From positions 1 to 41,714 of the forward strand of contig PMFA01000001.1 of assembly GCA_003155915.1 (NCBI GenBank): 41,714 nucleotides of DNA, in the 5' to 3' direction. This DNA is from Acidimicrobiaceae bacterium (GTDB taxonomy: Bacteria; Actinomycetota; Acidimicrobiia; Acidimicrobiales; RAAP-2). Below, in pieces: positions 1 through 8,415 of the stretch; the first letter of the stretch is position 1; every line of letters begins with the position of its first letter. The translations under genes were made by a program, and so were the position numbers. The notes under the pieces were generated by a model. That model had not been told where the DNA came from. It saw only the letters and a list, made by a program, of their open reading frames with translations, and did not search any database.

Positions 1-1
1 T

Positions 2-1028
2 GACCAATGTCGAACTCTCACAGGCTTGAAGGACTGCCGACCTGAAGTCGTCGCTTCGGGAATCACTCTCTGTCGAGGTACGTTGAAGAGACTCGATCTC
101 GCATACAGTGCCTTCTTTTGACGAATGCAGCGCGGTGAAACACCAGGGTCTCCTCGATTCAAGCCCGCGAGCCGATTCGACTCACTCTATTGGGGAGATC
201 GTGGTGGCGGGAAACTGAAAACTCAGCAACGACGGCTCTATCTGATGGGGATTGGCGAGATCAAGTCCAACTATCACCGTCCAATGAAGGGCGAGCCAAA
301 GTCGATCATCGTGAAGCGCGAAGGAATCAAATGGTGGTTATGCGTGCAATGTGAACGTGCCCGCGATGCCGTTGGAGCGAACATGTTGTGAGATTGGCAT
401 CGATCTCGGGGTCGTGAATCAGATTGCCACAAGTGACGGTGAACTCAAGAAAGGTGATCATTTCGGCTCCAAAGCGCAGAGTGACCTCGCTCGAGCCCAG
501 CGTGAGCTCGCGACCAAGCAACGCGGATCGAACCGTCGGCGACGTCAAGTCGAAGAGGTCGCGCGTCTTCATCTCAAGATCAAGAATCAACGGAGGAACG
601 CCGCTCACCAACTGAGCCGACAGCTCATCAACGACTACGACTTCATCGCTCTCGAGGACTTGAAGATCACCAACATGGTGCGTGCACCGAAAGGAAAACC
701 CGATCCGGATCAATCGGGAGCACTTCTACCCAACGGTGCCAGCAAGAAGGCCGGTCTCAATCGTTCCATTCTTGACGCGGGGTGGGGACAGTTCATCTCA
801 CTACTGTCCGACAAGGCTGAGAGTGCCGGTAGGACGGTAGTGAGTGTTCATCCTCGCTACACCAGCCAAATGTGTGCCGAGTGCCATTATGTCGATTCTG
901 ACAACCGGGTCAGCCAAAAAGAGTTTCGATGTCGTAGGTGTGGTCATTGTGACTTCGCCGACATCAACGCCGCACGCAATATTCTTAGGACCGGTAGAGC
1001 CCTGCAGGCTTCGGCCTGCGCCGGCTGA
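2..1028 (+). pseudogene. tnpB: IS200/IS605-type TnpB (RuvC-like RNA-guided nuclease) remnant, 5'-truncated by the window edge
   Basis: TnpB proteins are compact RNA-guided DNA nucleases carried by IS200/IS605 elements. The frame open from base 2 reads a typical TnpB N-terminal part (KRLDLAYSAFF near 84-118; PRFK, YLMGIGE, HRPMKGEPK further on). It is broken by TGA at 119-121, exactly where homologues have arginine (CGA would fit). A second lesion follows: the frame ends at 389-391, while the C-terminal half continues in another frame from about 351. Removing one base near 356 joins CVQCE to the expected VPAMPLER. The C-terminal part keeps all hallmarks: GIDLG (RuvC Asp), ALEDL (Glu), a CxxC...CxxC zinc finger (MCAEC, CRRCG) and DINAARN (last Asp). 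No tnpA or left end is visible. It is probably a decaying insertion. A 225-codon C-terminal ORF (351-1028) remains open, but the bridge and wedge region would be missing. Confidence 0.9.
1004..1019 (+). repeat. Hairpin at the 3' end of the tnpB relic
   Basis: GCAGGC-TTCG-GCCTGC is a perfect 6-bp stem with a UUCG tetraloop, lying inside the last codons of the tnpB remnant. In IS200/IS605 elements the tnpB 3' end and right end form the guide (omega/re) RNA and a subterminal hairpin recognised by TnpA. This hairpin is therefore a candidate right-end or guide-RNA stem. No T-run follows, so it is not a clear intrinsic terminator. Confidence 0.5.
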
Positions 1029-1044
1029 CTCTGGTTCACTGCCC

Positions 1045-1050
1045 TAGGCT
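1045..1050 (+). promoter_or_regulatory. Candidate -10 box for proS
   Basis: TAGGCT lies 24 bases before the proS GTG. The same hexamer occurs before miaB and the siderophore-interacting protein gene. No convincing -35 is seen. Transcription would begin near 1057, leaving a short leader with an AAAGGAG ribosome site at 1064-1070. Confidence 0.4.
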
Positions 1051-1074
1051 GTCGCCACGAATCAAAGGAGAATC

Positions 1075-2481
1075 GTGGCCCAGAGTGTGCTGACCCCCCA
1101 GAGCGAAGACTTCCCGCGTTGGTATCAAGATGTCGTCGCCAAGGGCGAGATGGCTGACAACGGTCCGGTGCGCGGCACGATGGTGATCCGCCCCTACGGG
1201 TGGTCGATCTGGGAGCGGATGCAGTCCGAGATGGACGCGCGCATCAAAGAGACCGGCGCGCAGAACGCCTACTTCCCGCTCTTCATCCCACTGAGCTACT
1301 TTCAGCGCGAGGCCGAGCACGTCGAGGGATTCAGCCCGGAGCTGGCCGTGGTCACGCACGCCGGTGGCGAGGAGCTGGCCGAGCCCATCGTGGTTCGACC
1401 GACCTCGGAGACCGTGATCGGCGAATTCATGGCCAAGTGGATCCAGAGCTACCGGGACCTGCCGCTGCTGCTCAACCAGTGGAGCAACGTCGTTCGCTGG
1501 GAGCTGCGCCCGCGCCTGTTCTTACGCTCCTCGGAGTTCCTGTGGCAGGAAGGTCACACGGCGCACGCGAGTTACAAGGACGCCAACGCCTTCGCCACGA
1601 AGATCCACCTCGAGGTCTACAACGATTTCTTGGAGAACGTGCTCGCGGCCCCCACGTACCTCGGTATCAAGCCGGCCAGCGAACGCTTCGCTGGCGCGAT
1701 CAACTCGATGACCGCCGAAGGCATGATGCGTGACGGCAAGGCGTTGCAGATGGCGACGAGCCACGAACTCGGTCAGAACTTCGCGCGGGCCTTCGACATC
1801 TACTTCCAGAGCGAAGAAGGTCAGGCCGAACTGTGCTTCACGAGTTCCTGGGGCGCCTCGACGCGCATGGTCGGCGGGCTCATCATGCTCCACGGTGACG
1901 ACGACGGACTCGTCGTGCCGCCGCGACTCGCCCCGATCCAGGCGGTCGTCATCGCCGTGCGCGACGAGTCCGAGGTGAACGACGCGTGCGAGCGCGTCGC
2001 CGCGTCCTTCAAGTCGGCCGGCCTGCGCGTGCGGATCGACCACGGTCGCGGTAGCTTCGGTCGGCGCGTCACCGATTGGGAGATCAAGGGCGTGCCGCTT
2101 CGCGTCGAGGTCGGTCCCCGCGATCTCAAAGAGGGAGTCGTCTCGCTCGTTCGCCGCGACAACGGGTCGAAGCTCACCCTCTCACTCGACGTCGTGGCCG
2201 AGACGGCGCGCACCCTGTTGGAAGAGATTCAGTTCGACATGTTCAATGCGGCCAAGGCCCGCTTGGCGGACAATACGCACGACGTCGCGAACGTCGCCGA
2301 AGCGACCGAAGCGGCCGAGGACGGCTTCGCGCGTCTCGACTGGTCCCAAGTGGGCGAGGCCGGCGAAGCGCAGTTGAAGGTGAACGCGATCACCGTTCGC
2401 TGCCTGCAGCGCCGCGACGGATCGATGCCGCTCAACGACACTGAAGACGACCTCGTGTGCATCGTCTCCAAGTCGTACTGA
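1075..2481 (+). CDS. proS: Prolyl-tRNA synthetase, short type without the INS editing domain
   Basis: ProRS charges tRNA-Pro with proline in the cytoplasm. The 468-residue protein is a class II synthetase. RPTSE is at about 108-112 and motif 2 (RWELRP, then FLWQEGHTAH) at about 141-162. The motif 3 region (GASTRMVGG) lies near 260, and the anticodon-binding domain runs from about 287 to 390. The C-terminal domain ends in KSY, as in archaeal/eukaryotic-like ProRS. Bacterial-type ProRS is about 570 residues, with a roughly 180-residue INS editing domain between motifs 2 and 3; here that region is short. Start choice: GTG preceded by AAAGGAG four bases upstream. It follows the tnpB relic and precedes the rimP-nusA block, a common actinobacterial order. 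Without INS, Ala-tRNA-Pro clearance probably depends on a separate deacylase such as the YbaK-type protein at 33765. Confidence 0.95.
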   Translation: MAQSVLTPQSEDFPRWYQDVVAKGEMADNGPVRGTMVIRPYGWSIWERMQSEMDARIKETGAQNAYFPLFIPLSYFQREAEHVEGFSPELAVVTHAGGEELAEPIVVRPTSETVIGEFMAKWIQSYRDLPLLLNQWSNVVRWELRPRLFLRSSEFLWQEGHTAHASYKDANAFATKIHLEVYNDFLENVLAAPTYLGIKPASERFAGAINSMTAEGMMRDGKALQMATSHELGQNFARAFDIYFQSEEGQAELCFTSSWGASTRMVGGLIMLHGDDDGLVVPPRLAPIQAVVIAVRDESEVNDACERVAASFKSAGLRVRIDHGRGSFGRRVTDWEIKGVPLRVEVGPRDLKEGVVSLVRRDNGSKLTLSLDVVAETARTLLEEIQFDMFNAAKARLADNTHDVANVAEATEAAEDGFARLDWSQVGEAGEAQLKVNAITVRCLQRRDGSMPLNDTEDDLVCIVSKSY

Positions 2482-2494
2482 GCTCTCTAAGTCC

Positions 2495-3097
2495 TCACAA
2501 CTGGGTCGGGGAGGAAACGATCGGCGAGATGTCGAGGGACTGACCGGGTCCGCGCGACGAACCCTTGCAGTAGTCCATCCGTGACACCTCAGAACCGCTG
2601 ACGTGTCCGACCCAGGGCGAACCCGCCGTGTACGGCGCCAGCACGTAGAAGAAACTCGACAGGTAGCGGTTGCCGGTCGCACAGCGACTCTTCGCCACTT
2701 CGAAGTAGGCGTGGGCGTGCGGCGCAAGGTTCAACGACCGCGGTGACGCGTGAGTGAAATACGGACTGGTGTGCTTGTAGGTGAAGGTGAGTAGTCGACC
2801 TTTACTCGTATAAAAGTGCACCAGGGGATAGCCGTGGACCTGACACAACCGGCCGCTCACGTTCGTGAGCGTGATCGTGAAGGCCTGCCCGCCGCTCTGG
2901 GGAGAGAGCGCACTCGGGCCGGCGAAGGACAGCTGTGGGGCACTGCACTCGAGGGAGGGTTTGGTCGTGGTGGTCGTCGATCTCGAGGTCGTCTTGGCCG
3001 CCGAGGCCGCGAGGGCCGGTCCGAGGAGCGTGGCGATGATGACGAGGGCGGCCAAGGTGACTGGCGCGCGCTGTAGTCGGCGAGAGTTCGGCGTCAC
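2495..3097 (-). CDS. Secreted DUF4232-like protein
   Basis: A 200-residue protein with an N-terminal signal segment (hydrophobic about 12-34, AxA-type sites around ASAA), a Ser/Thr-rich linker (about 36-47) and a compact domain. That domain carries four cysteines (C51, C85, C139, C177), probably two disulfides outside the membrane. The pattern of C-x-L, LTNVS-x-x-C-x-x-x-GYP and a later YC motif resembles the actinobacterial DUF4232 family, whose function is unknown. Its 3' end lies only 13 bases beyond proS, so the two genes converge. The GTG start at 3097 has no Shine-Dalgarno, but a -10-like TACATT ends 7 bases upstream, suggesting a leaderless mRNA. The family call rests on motif memory. 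Confidence 0.75.
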   Translation of the reverse strand: MTPNSRRLQRAPVTLAALVIIATLLGPALAASAAKTTSRSTTTTTKPSLECSAPQLSFAGPSALSPQSGGQAFTITLTNVSGRLCQVHGYPLVHFYTSKGRLLTFTYKHTSPYFTHASPRSLNLAPHAHAYFEVAKSRCATGNRYLSSFFYVLAPYTAGSPWVGHVSGSEVSRMDYCKGSSRGPGQSLDISPIVSSPTQL

Positions 3098-3104
3098 GGG
3101 CTCG

Positions 3105-3110
3105 AATGTA
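3105..3110 (-). promoter_or_regulatory. Leaderless-type -10 box for the DUF4232-like gene
   Basis: On the reverse strand TACATT is followed by 7 bases and then the GTG start at 3097. This places the transcription start at or next to the first base of the coding region. One of ten such arrangements in the window. Confidence 0.55.
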
Positions 3111-3191
3111 ACACCGGCATTCTCGGGGGACTCGGCGGCCAGTAGATAAGAATTTTCGATGAATTTTGTCGCTCCGGCGAGCCGATTCCGA

Positions 3192-3220
3192 TTGTCATCA
3201 GGGGCGAGAAATGCTACAAT
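3192..3220 (+). promoter_or_regulatory. Sigma70-type promoter of the rimP-nusA-infB block
   Basis: TTGTCA (3192-3197) and TACAAT (3215-3220) are separated by 17 bases. This is the best consensus promoter in the window. Transcription would start near 3227, about 100 bases before rimP, and run into the hairpin at 3260-3282. It could instead, or also, make a short RNA ending there. Confidence 0.8.
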
Positions 3221-3259
3221 TGTTGGCTACAGTCCGCTCAGGACGTATGGACTCGTTTA

Positions 3260-3290
3260 AGCGCGGGCCTCGGGCCCGCGCTTTTTCTTT
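3260..3290 (+). terminator. Intrinsic terminator or attenuator in the rimP leader
   Basis: AGCGCGGGCC-TCG-GGCCCGCGCT is a perfect 10-bp GC-rich stem (3260-3282) followed by TTTTCTTT, a textbook rho-independent terminator. It lies between the promoter at 3192-3220 and rimP at 3329. It should therefore either end a roughly 60-nt RNA or act as an attenuator for the operon. Upstream, GTCC at 3232-3235 can pair with GGAC at 3241-3244 or at 3249-3252, so the leader has alternative folds. Confidence 0.8.
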
Positions 3291-3328
3291 GTCCGGACGT
3301 CCGAACGGCAAAGGGAGAGGAGAGGGAC

Positions 3329-3826
3329 GTGGACTTAGAGACACCGCTGCGCTCCCTCCTATCTGAACTCGGACTGGACCTTTATGACCTCGAAATGGTC
3401 AGAGGGACCCTGAACGTCGTCGTGACCAAGCCCGGCGGGGTCGATTTAGAGGCCCTCACCAAGGCCAATCGTCAGATCTCGGAGTGGCTCGACGTGAACG
3501 ACCCCATCGCCGGGCGTTTCACCCTGGACGTCTCGAGCCCCGGGTTAGAGCGCAAACTTCGCACGCCCGCGCACTTTATTTCAACGATCGGTGAAATCGT
3601 CACGCTGCGCGAGATTCGCAGTGACGCACCGACGCGTCGCCTCGAGGGAACCGTCCTCGCGGCCGACGAGACCTCGGTCACGCTCGATGACGCCGAACAC
3701 GGGCGCGTCGTCGTACCGATCGACGCCGTGGAACGTGCGCGCACCGTCTTTAAGTGGGGCGCCGAAGCGAAGCCTTCGCCTTCACGCGCGAAGCCAGTTG
3801 CTTCATCGACGAGGAAGGGAGGGTAG
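3329..3826 (+). CDS. rimP: Ribosome maturation factor RimP
   Basis: RimP assists late maturation of the 30S subunit. The 165-residue product has the family signature SSPGLERKLRTP near residues 70-81, an N-terminal alpha/beta domain with GLDLYDLE near its start and a small C-terminal SH3-like beta domain (LEGTVLAADE, then VTLDD). The tail after about 140 is basic and low in complexity. The start is GTG after a purine-rich GGGAGAGGAGAGGG stretch. It is first in the block and is followed two bases later by nusA, the usual rimP-nusA pairing. Its leader holds a strong terminator-like hairpin, so its transcription may be attenuated. Confidence 0.95.
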   Translation: MDLETPLRSLLSELGLDLYDLEMVRGTLNVVVTKPGGVDLEALTKANRQISEWLDVNDPIAGRFTLDVSSPGLERKLRTPAHFISTIGEIVTLREIRSDAPTRRLEGTVLAADETSVTLDDAEHGRVVVPIDAVERARTVFKWGAEAKPSPSRAKPVASSTRKGG

Positions 3827-3828
3827 GC

Positions 3829-5022
3829 ATGGCGAACTTTGAATTCCTAGAAGCGTTAGGACAGATTGCTCGTGACCAGAACATCGACGAAGGGGAGTTG
3901 CTCATTGCACTCGCCAACGCGCTCCTCGCCGCCTACAAGCGTCGTCCGGACTCAGCCGAAGACGCCGAAGTCGAGATCAACCCCGAGACCGGAGAGATCA
4001 AGGTGTGGGGACTCGAGCTCGACCTCGAGGGCAACGTCACGCGCGAGTGGGACGCGACGCCCGAAGACTTCGGACGCATCGCGGCCCAGACCGCCAAGCA
4101 GGTCTTAATGCAGCTCATTCGAGACATCCAGCGACGCCAGATGTACGAGGAGTTCGCGAACCGCGAAGGTGACATCGTCTCGGGCACCGTGCAACAGAAC
4201 GACAACCGCTATACGTTGCTCGACCTTGGTCGCGTGGAAGCCCTCTTGCCCCAGGCCGAACAGATCGCCTTCGAGCGCTACGAGCACGGCGCGCGCATCA
4301 AGGTGTACATCGTCGAAGTGCGCAAGACCAACAAGGGTCCCCAGATCGTGGTGAGCCGCACCCACCCGGCCCTCGTCGCCAAGCTCTTCGAGATCGAGGT
4401 GCCCGAGATCGCCAACGGCATCGTCGAGATCAAGGCGCTGGCGCGCGAACCCGGTCACCGCAGCAAGATCGCGGTGGCGTCGAACGATCACATGATCGAC
4501 CCGGTCGGTGCGTGCGTGGGCGCGCGCGGTAGTCGCGTTCGAAACATCACGAACGAACTGCGCTCCGAGCGCATCGACGTGGTGCCCTACAGCGACGATC
4601 CCATCGAATTCATTCAAGCGGCGCTGCAGCCGGCGAGAGTGCGCGAGGTGCGACTCGATGAGACTGAGGGCATCGCAACCGTCATCGTGCACGACCAACA
4701 GCTCTCGCTCGCCATTGGCAAAGAGGGACAGAACGCCCGACTGGCCGCTCGCCTGACTGGCTGGCGCATCGACATCCGTTCGGAGAACGAAGGGGCCGAA
4801 GAAGTGGTCGTCGAAGAGGTCTGGACCGACGGCGACGTCGTCGCGGACGAGACCATCGCGGTCGCGCCCGGTGAGGACGGTGAGGCGGTGGTCGTGATCG
4901 ACGAAGTCATCACCGACGCCGAAGGCGACGTCGAAGAGGTCGTCCTGGTCGAAGAGGTCGAACTCGAACCAGAAACAGTCGACGAGGCGAGCTCCGAAGC
5001 GGTCGTGGAGGACGAGGCATAG
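3829..5022 (+). CDS. nusA: Transcription termination/antitermination factor NusA
   Basis: NusA binds RNA polymerase and nascent RNA and modulates pausing, termination and antitermination. The 397-residue product has an N-terminal polymerase-binding domain (about 1-110), an S1 domain (about 112-180), KH1 (about 205-270) and KH2 (about 275-340, with [14 protein letters not shown]). A long acidic Glu/Asp/Val-rich tail follows from about 345 instead of the E. coli acidic repeats. The ATG at 3829 is chosen because [14 protein letters not shown] aligns with NusA N-termini and a GGAAGGGAGGG site precedes it. The frame stays open upstream to 3754, but that part overlaps rimP. The TAG stop overlaps the proposed AUA start of ylxR. 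Confidence 0.96.
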   Translation: MANFEFLEALGQIARDQNIDEGELLIALANALLAAYKRRPDSAEDAEVEINPETGEIKVWGLELDLEGNVTREWDATPEDFGRIAAQTAKQVLMQLIRDIQRRQMYEEFANREGDIVSGTVQQNDNRYTLLDLGRVEALLPQAEQIAFERYEHGARIKVYIVEVRKTNKGPQIVVSRTHPALVAKLFEIEVPEIANGIVEIKALAREPGHRSKIAVASNDHMIDPVGACVGARGSRVRNITNELRSERIDVVPYSDDPIEFIQAALQPARVREVRLDETEGIATVIVHDQQLSLAIGKEGQNARLAARLTGWRIDIRSENEGAEEVVVEEVWTDGDVVADETIAVAPGEDGEAVVVIDEVITDAEGDVEEVVLVEEVELEPETVDEASSEAVVEDEA

Positions 5023-5264
5023 CGCCCCTACGCACGTGCGTGGTCTGTCGAAGGATCCGTGACGACGCCGAGATGACCCGAGCCGGGAGGACCGAAGGCC
5101 GGTGGTATCTCGGTCGAGGACCGGGCCGCGGACTGTGGTGGTGCGACGTCGAGTGTTCGAAAGGACTGCGCGTGGGACATCTCGCTCGGGCCCTCAAATC
5201 GAGTGCGAACGAGGGTGACCTCGAGGCCGTGCGCGCTTTAGAAGCGGGTCGCGGACTGCTTTAG
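5019..5264 (+). CDS. ylxR: YlxR family RNA-binding protein (DUF448), probable AUA start
   Basis: YlxR is a small basic nucleoid/RNA-binding protein usually encoded between nusA and infB, as here. The conserved N-terminal signature (RTCVVCRR) is encoded at 5031-5054, upstream of and across the first GTG of the frame (5040), so the true start must be earlier. No ATG, GTG or TTG occurs in frame between the upstream coding region and 5040. ATA at 5019-5021 overlaps the nusA TAG stop (ATAG) and has GGAGG at 5007-5011 with a 7-base spacing, ideal for initiation. The product would be 81 residues: [12 protein letters not shown], a basic central region and a C-terminal helix (HLARALKSS). The start is inferred; family and position are solid. 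Confidence 0.8.
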   Translation: MAPLRTCVVCRRIRDDAEMTRAGRTEGRWYLGRGPGRGLWWCDVECSKGLRVGHLARALKSSANEGDLEAVRALEAGRGLL

Positions 5265-5328
5265 CGGTGATTGTGGAAGAATAGATAACTGTGCTCGCGA
5301 AAGCGGGTACGAGAAGCAAGGGAAGGTT

Positions 5329-8049
5329 TTGGCCCAGAAGAAGATCCGTGTGCACGAGCTCTCCAAAGAGCTCGGTCTCACGAGCAAAGAGTTGCTCACG
5401 CTCGCCCAAAAACTCGGCATTGGTGCCTCGAGCCCCTCTGCGTCGATAGAGGACGCCCAGGCCGACCGGATCCGACGTCGAGCCGACGCCGACGGTCTGC
5501 GTCGAGAGGTCCAGCCCGAAGAGGCCGCGAAAGCCGCCAAAGCGGTTAAGGCCACCAAGGCCACGGGCGTGAAGAAGGCCGCCGTCGCCGCCGAACCCGA
5601 GGTCGTCGAAGCTGCTCCCGCGCGCGTCAGTCGCGTCACCAAAGCGGTCGAGCCGAGTGCCACGGCACCCGAGACTCCGGTACCCGAGACGCCGGCCCCG
5701 GCTGTCGCCGAACCCAAGGTCGTGCGAAGTCGTGCACCGATCGTGAAGCCGGCGCCGACGCGCATCGCCTCACCGAGTGGGCCGACGACGATTCGCCCGA
5801 CGCAACGTTCGGTCTCGGGAGAGGCCGGCGAGGGCGGTGCCCCGTCCACGCGACCGCCCCTTAGCTCGACCGGTCGACCCATACCGCCGCCGCCCGGGCG
5901 ACCGATGAGTGCCACGGGCCGACCTATCCCGCCGCCACCCGGCGCGCGCCGTCCGATGGGTGCCCCGAGTGGACGACCGTCGGGTCCCGGTGGCCCGCGG
6001 CCAATGAGTCCTCGACCCAATCCCGCCTCACGACCGGGTGGCCCGACGTCACGACCCGGTGGTGCCGGGGGAGGATTTCCCGGTCAGCGTCCCGGTGCAC
6101 CGGCGAGCGGCGCCGCGGGCGGACCGAACCGCGGGGGCCCGCCAAGTCGAGGAACCGGGGGTCCTCGCGGATCCCAGCGCAAGGCCACGCGACGTCGCCG
6201 TCGCAACGTGGAAGAGCTCGAGCCGACGCAGATGACGACGTGGCAGCCGAGCAGCCTGCCCGTGCCCGACGGTGAAGTCATCATCGAACGCGGTTCGACC
6301 GCCAAGGACGTCGGACCGAAGCTCAATCGCAGCGCCGCCGACATCATGCGATTCCTCTTCTTGCAGGGTGAGATCATCACCGCGGTCCAAAGTCTCAGCG
6401 ACGACATGATCGAGCTCTACGCCGCCGAAGTCGGCGCGACGGTCCACATGGTCGATCCCGGGGAGCAACAAGAGGCCGCGTTGCTCGCCAAGTTCTTCGA
6501 CGAAGACGACCAGGACGACGAGATCCCCGCCGCACCGCGCCCGCCCGTGGTCACCGTCATGGGCCACGTCGACCACGGCAAGACACTGCTGCTCGACAAG
6601 ATCCGCAAGACCGACGTGGTCGCCGGCGAAGCCGGGGGTATTACCCAGCACATCGGTGCGTACAGGGTGCAGTGGAAGGGCAAGGCGATCGCCTTCATCG
6701 ACACGCCCGGTCACGAAGCCTTTACCGCGATGCGCGCCCGGGGCGCCAAGGTCACCGACATCATCATCCTCGTGGTCGCCGCCGACGACGGCGTGATGCC
6801 CCAAACCGTGGAGGCGATCAATCACGCCAAGGCCGCCGACGTGCCGCTCATCGTGGCCGTGAACAAGATGGATAAGGCCGACGCCAATCCCGACCGCGTG
6901 CTCCAACAGATCAGCGAATACGGACTCGTGCCCGAGAAGTGGGGTGGCGACACCATCTGCGTCGAGATCTCGGCCCTGCAGGGCACCGGTATCGACGAAC
7001 TGCTCGAGCAGGTCCTGCTCGTCGCCGAAATCGCCGAGCTCTCCGCTCGCCCGAGCGGTCGAGCCGTGGGCACCGTGCTCGAAGCGAACCTCGAAGTCGG
7101 ACGCGGACCGGTCGCGACCGTCATGGTGCAAAAGGGACTGCTCGCGGTCGGCGACCCCGTCGTCGCCGGGGCGGCCTTCGGCAAGGTGAAGGCGCTCATC
7201 AACGACCAGGGCAAGTCGATCAAGTCGGCCGGACCCTCGACGCCGGTGCAGATCCTCGGCTTCAGTGAGCCGCCGTTCGCCGGGGACGAAATGCGCGTCG
7301 CCCACGACCTGGCCCACGCGAGGTCCCTCGCCGAGGCCCGCGCCCAGCGCGCGCGTCTCATCGGACACCAGCCCGTCGCCTCGACGAGCGGTGCGCGTCT
7401 CGAGGACCTGTTTGAACAGATCCAGCGTGGTGAGACCGCGACGCTCAACATCGTTTTGAAGGCCGACGTCCAGGGTTCGCTCGAAGCCTGCACCGAGTCG
7501 CTGCGCAAACTCGAGCGCGACGACGTGAAGCTCGTCATCGTGCATCGCGGCGTCGGTGGCATCACCGAGAACGACGTGCAGCTCGCCAAGGCCTCCAACG
7601 CGACGATCATCGGCTTCAACGTTCGACCGGACAAGCGCAGTCGTGACCTTTCGGAGAGCGAGGGCGTGCAGATCCGAACCTACGAGATCATCTACAAGTT
7701 GATCGAGGAGATTGAAGCGGCGATGCTCGGCCTGCTCTCACCGGTCTTCGAAGAGATCGTCACGGGCGAGGCCGAAGTTCGAGAGGTCTTCCGGGTACCG
7801 AGGATCGGCGCGATCGCCGGTTGCTTCGTACGCGACGGCGTCATCACGCGCGGATCGAAGGTTCGCTTCCTCCGTGAGGGGACCATCATCTGGAAAGGCT
7901 CGATCACGTCGCTGCGTCGCTTCAAGGACGACGCGCGCGAAGTGGCGTCCGGCTTCGAGTGCGGTATCGGGCTCTCCGACTACCAGGACCTCAAGCCCGG
8001 CGACATCATCGAAACCTTCGAAGAGCGCGAGATTCCCAGAACGGCCTAA
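5329..8049 (+). CDS. infB: Translation initiation factor IF-2
   Basis: IF-2 is the GTPase that brings initiator tRNA to the ribosome and drives subunit joining. The 906-residue product has an N-terminal IF2_N module (about 1-50) and an Ala/Lys/Glu stretch. A long Pro/Gly/Arg-rich disordered linker follows (about 130-290), including a duplicated GRPIPPPPG unit, then a second IF2_N-like module (about 310-365). The GTPase has G1 GHVDHGKT 412-419, G3 DTPGHE 458-463 and G4 NKMD 512-515. Domains II, III and the C-terminal tRNA-binding domain follow. The start is TTG at 5329 with AAGGGAAGG just upstream. rbfA begins three bases after its stop. Confidence 0.97.
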   Translation: MAQKKIRVHELSKELGLTSKELLTLAQKLGIGASSPSASIEDAQADRIRRRADADGLRREVQPEEAAKAAKAVKATKATGVKKAAVAAEPEVVEAAPARVSRVTKAVEPSATAPETPVPETPAPAVAEPKVVRSRAPIVKPAPTRIASPSGPTTIRPTQRSVSGEAGEGGAPSTRPPLSSTGRPIPPPPGRPMSATGRPIPPPPGARRPMGAPSGRPSGPGGPRPMSPRPNPASRPGGPTSRPGGAGGGFPGQRPGAPASGAAGGPNRGGPPSRGTGGPRGSQRKATRRRRRNVEELEPTQMTTWQPSSLPVPDGEVIIERGSTAKDVGPKLNRSAADIMRFLFLQGEIITAVQSLSDDMIELYAAEVGATVHMVDPGEQQEAALLAKFFDEDDQDDEIPAAPRPPVVTVMGHVDHGKTLLLDKIRKTDVVAGEAGGITQHIGAYRVQWKGKAIAFIDTPGHEAFTAMRARGAKVTDIIILVVAADDGVMPQTVEAINHAKAADVPLIVAVNKMDKADANPDRVLQQISEYGLVPEKWGGDTICVEISALQGTGIDELLEQVLLVAEIAELSARPSGRAVGTVLEANLEVGRGPVATVMVQKGLLAVGDPVVAGAAFGKVKALINDQGKSIKSAGPSTPVQILGFSEPPFAGDEMRVAHDLAHARSLAEARAQRARLIGHQPVASTSGARLEDLFEQIQRGETATLNIVLKADVQGSLEACTESLRKLERDDVKLVIVHRGVGGITENDVQLAKASNATIIGFNVRPDKRSRDLSESEGVQIRTYEIIYKLIEEIEAAMLGLLSPVFEEIVTGEAEVREVFRVPRIGAIAGCFVRDGVITRGSKVRFLREGTIIWKGSITSLRRFKDDAREVASGFECGIGLSDYQDLKPGDIIETFEEREIPRTA
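5871..5951 (+). repeat. Tandem Pro-Gly repeat within infB
   Basis: Two nearly identical coding units (ACCGGTCGACCCAT... and CACGGGCCGACCTAT...) encode [10 protein letters not shown] followed by RPM or ARRPM. They form the core of the disordered IF-2 linker. The repeat is in frame and coding, so length variation between strains is plausible. Confidence 0.6.
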
Positions 8050-8052
8050 CCC

Positions 8053-8415
8053 ATGGCCCGTCCATCAGGAAAACACCATCCCTACCCCCGTTCGGCGCGG
8101 GTGAATCAGATCCTGCGTGAAGTCATCTCAGACGAACTGACGCGGATCTCGGACATCGACGACCGCATCGGCATCGTGACGGTGACGGGGGTCGAGACCA
8201 CGCAGGACCTGCGCCAGGCAATGGTGTTCTTCGATTCACTCACCCCCGAGACGAGGATCGCGCTCGAAGAGCGACGAGCGCAGATCCAATCGGCGGTCAA
8301 CGTGCAGACCCGCTTCAAGCGCACGCCGAAACTCTCATTCATGGCCGATCCGGCCGTGGCCAGCGGCGAGGCCGTTGAAGAGATCATCCGTCGCCAAAAC
8401 CATGACGACGAGTAA
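8053..8415 (+). CDS. rbfA: 30S ribosome-binding factor A
   Basis: RbfA is a small KH-like cold-shock protein that binds the 30S subunit and helps mature the 5' end of 16S rRNA. The 120-residue product starts MARPSGKHHPYPRSARVNQILREVIS, with the second helix around DELTRISDIDDRI. A strand/helix pattern typical of RbfA follows (IVTVTGVETTQDLRQAMVFF), and then RFKRTPKLSF. It lies in the infB-rbfA-truB order seen in many bacteria, three bases after infB. truB begins inside its last codons (8402), which implies translational coupling. Confidence 0.94.
   Translation: MARPSGKHHPYPRSARVNQILREVISDELTRISDIDDRIGIVTVTGVETTQDLRQAMVFFDSLTPETRIALEERRAQIQSAVNVQTRFKRTPKLSFMADPAVASGEAVEEIIRRQNHDDE

Noticed and set aside
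3166-3246. N-terminal part of a small ORF over the rimP promoter
   Set aside because: It would start upstream of the predicted transcription start. Only the part from ATG 3247 could be translated from the leader.
6049-7545. 498-codon reverse-strand ORF opposite infB
   Set aside because: Antisense shadow of infB with no recognisable motifs.
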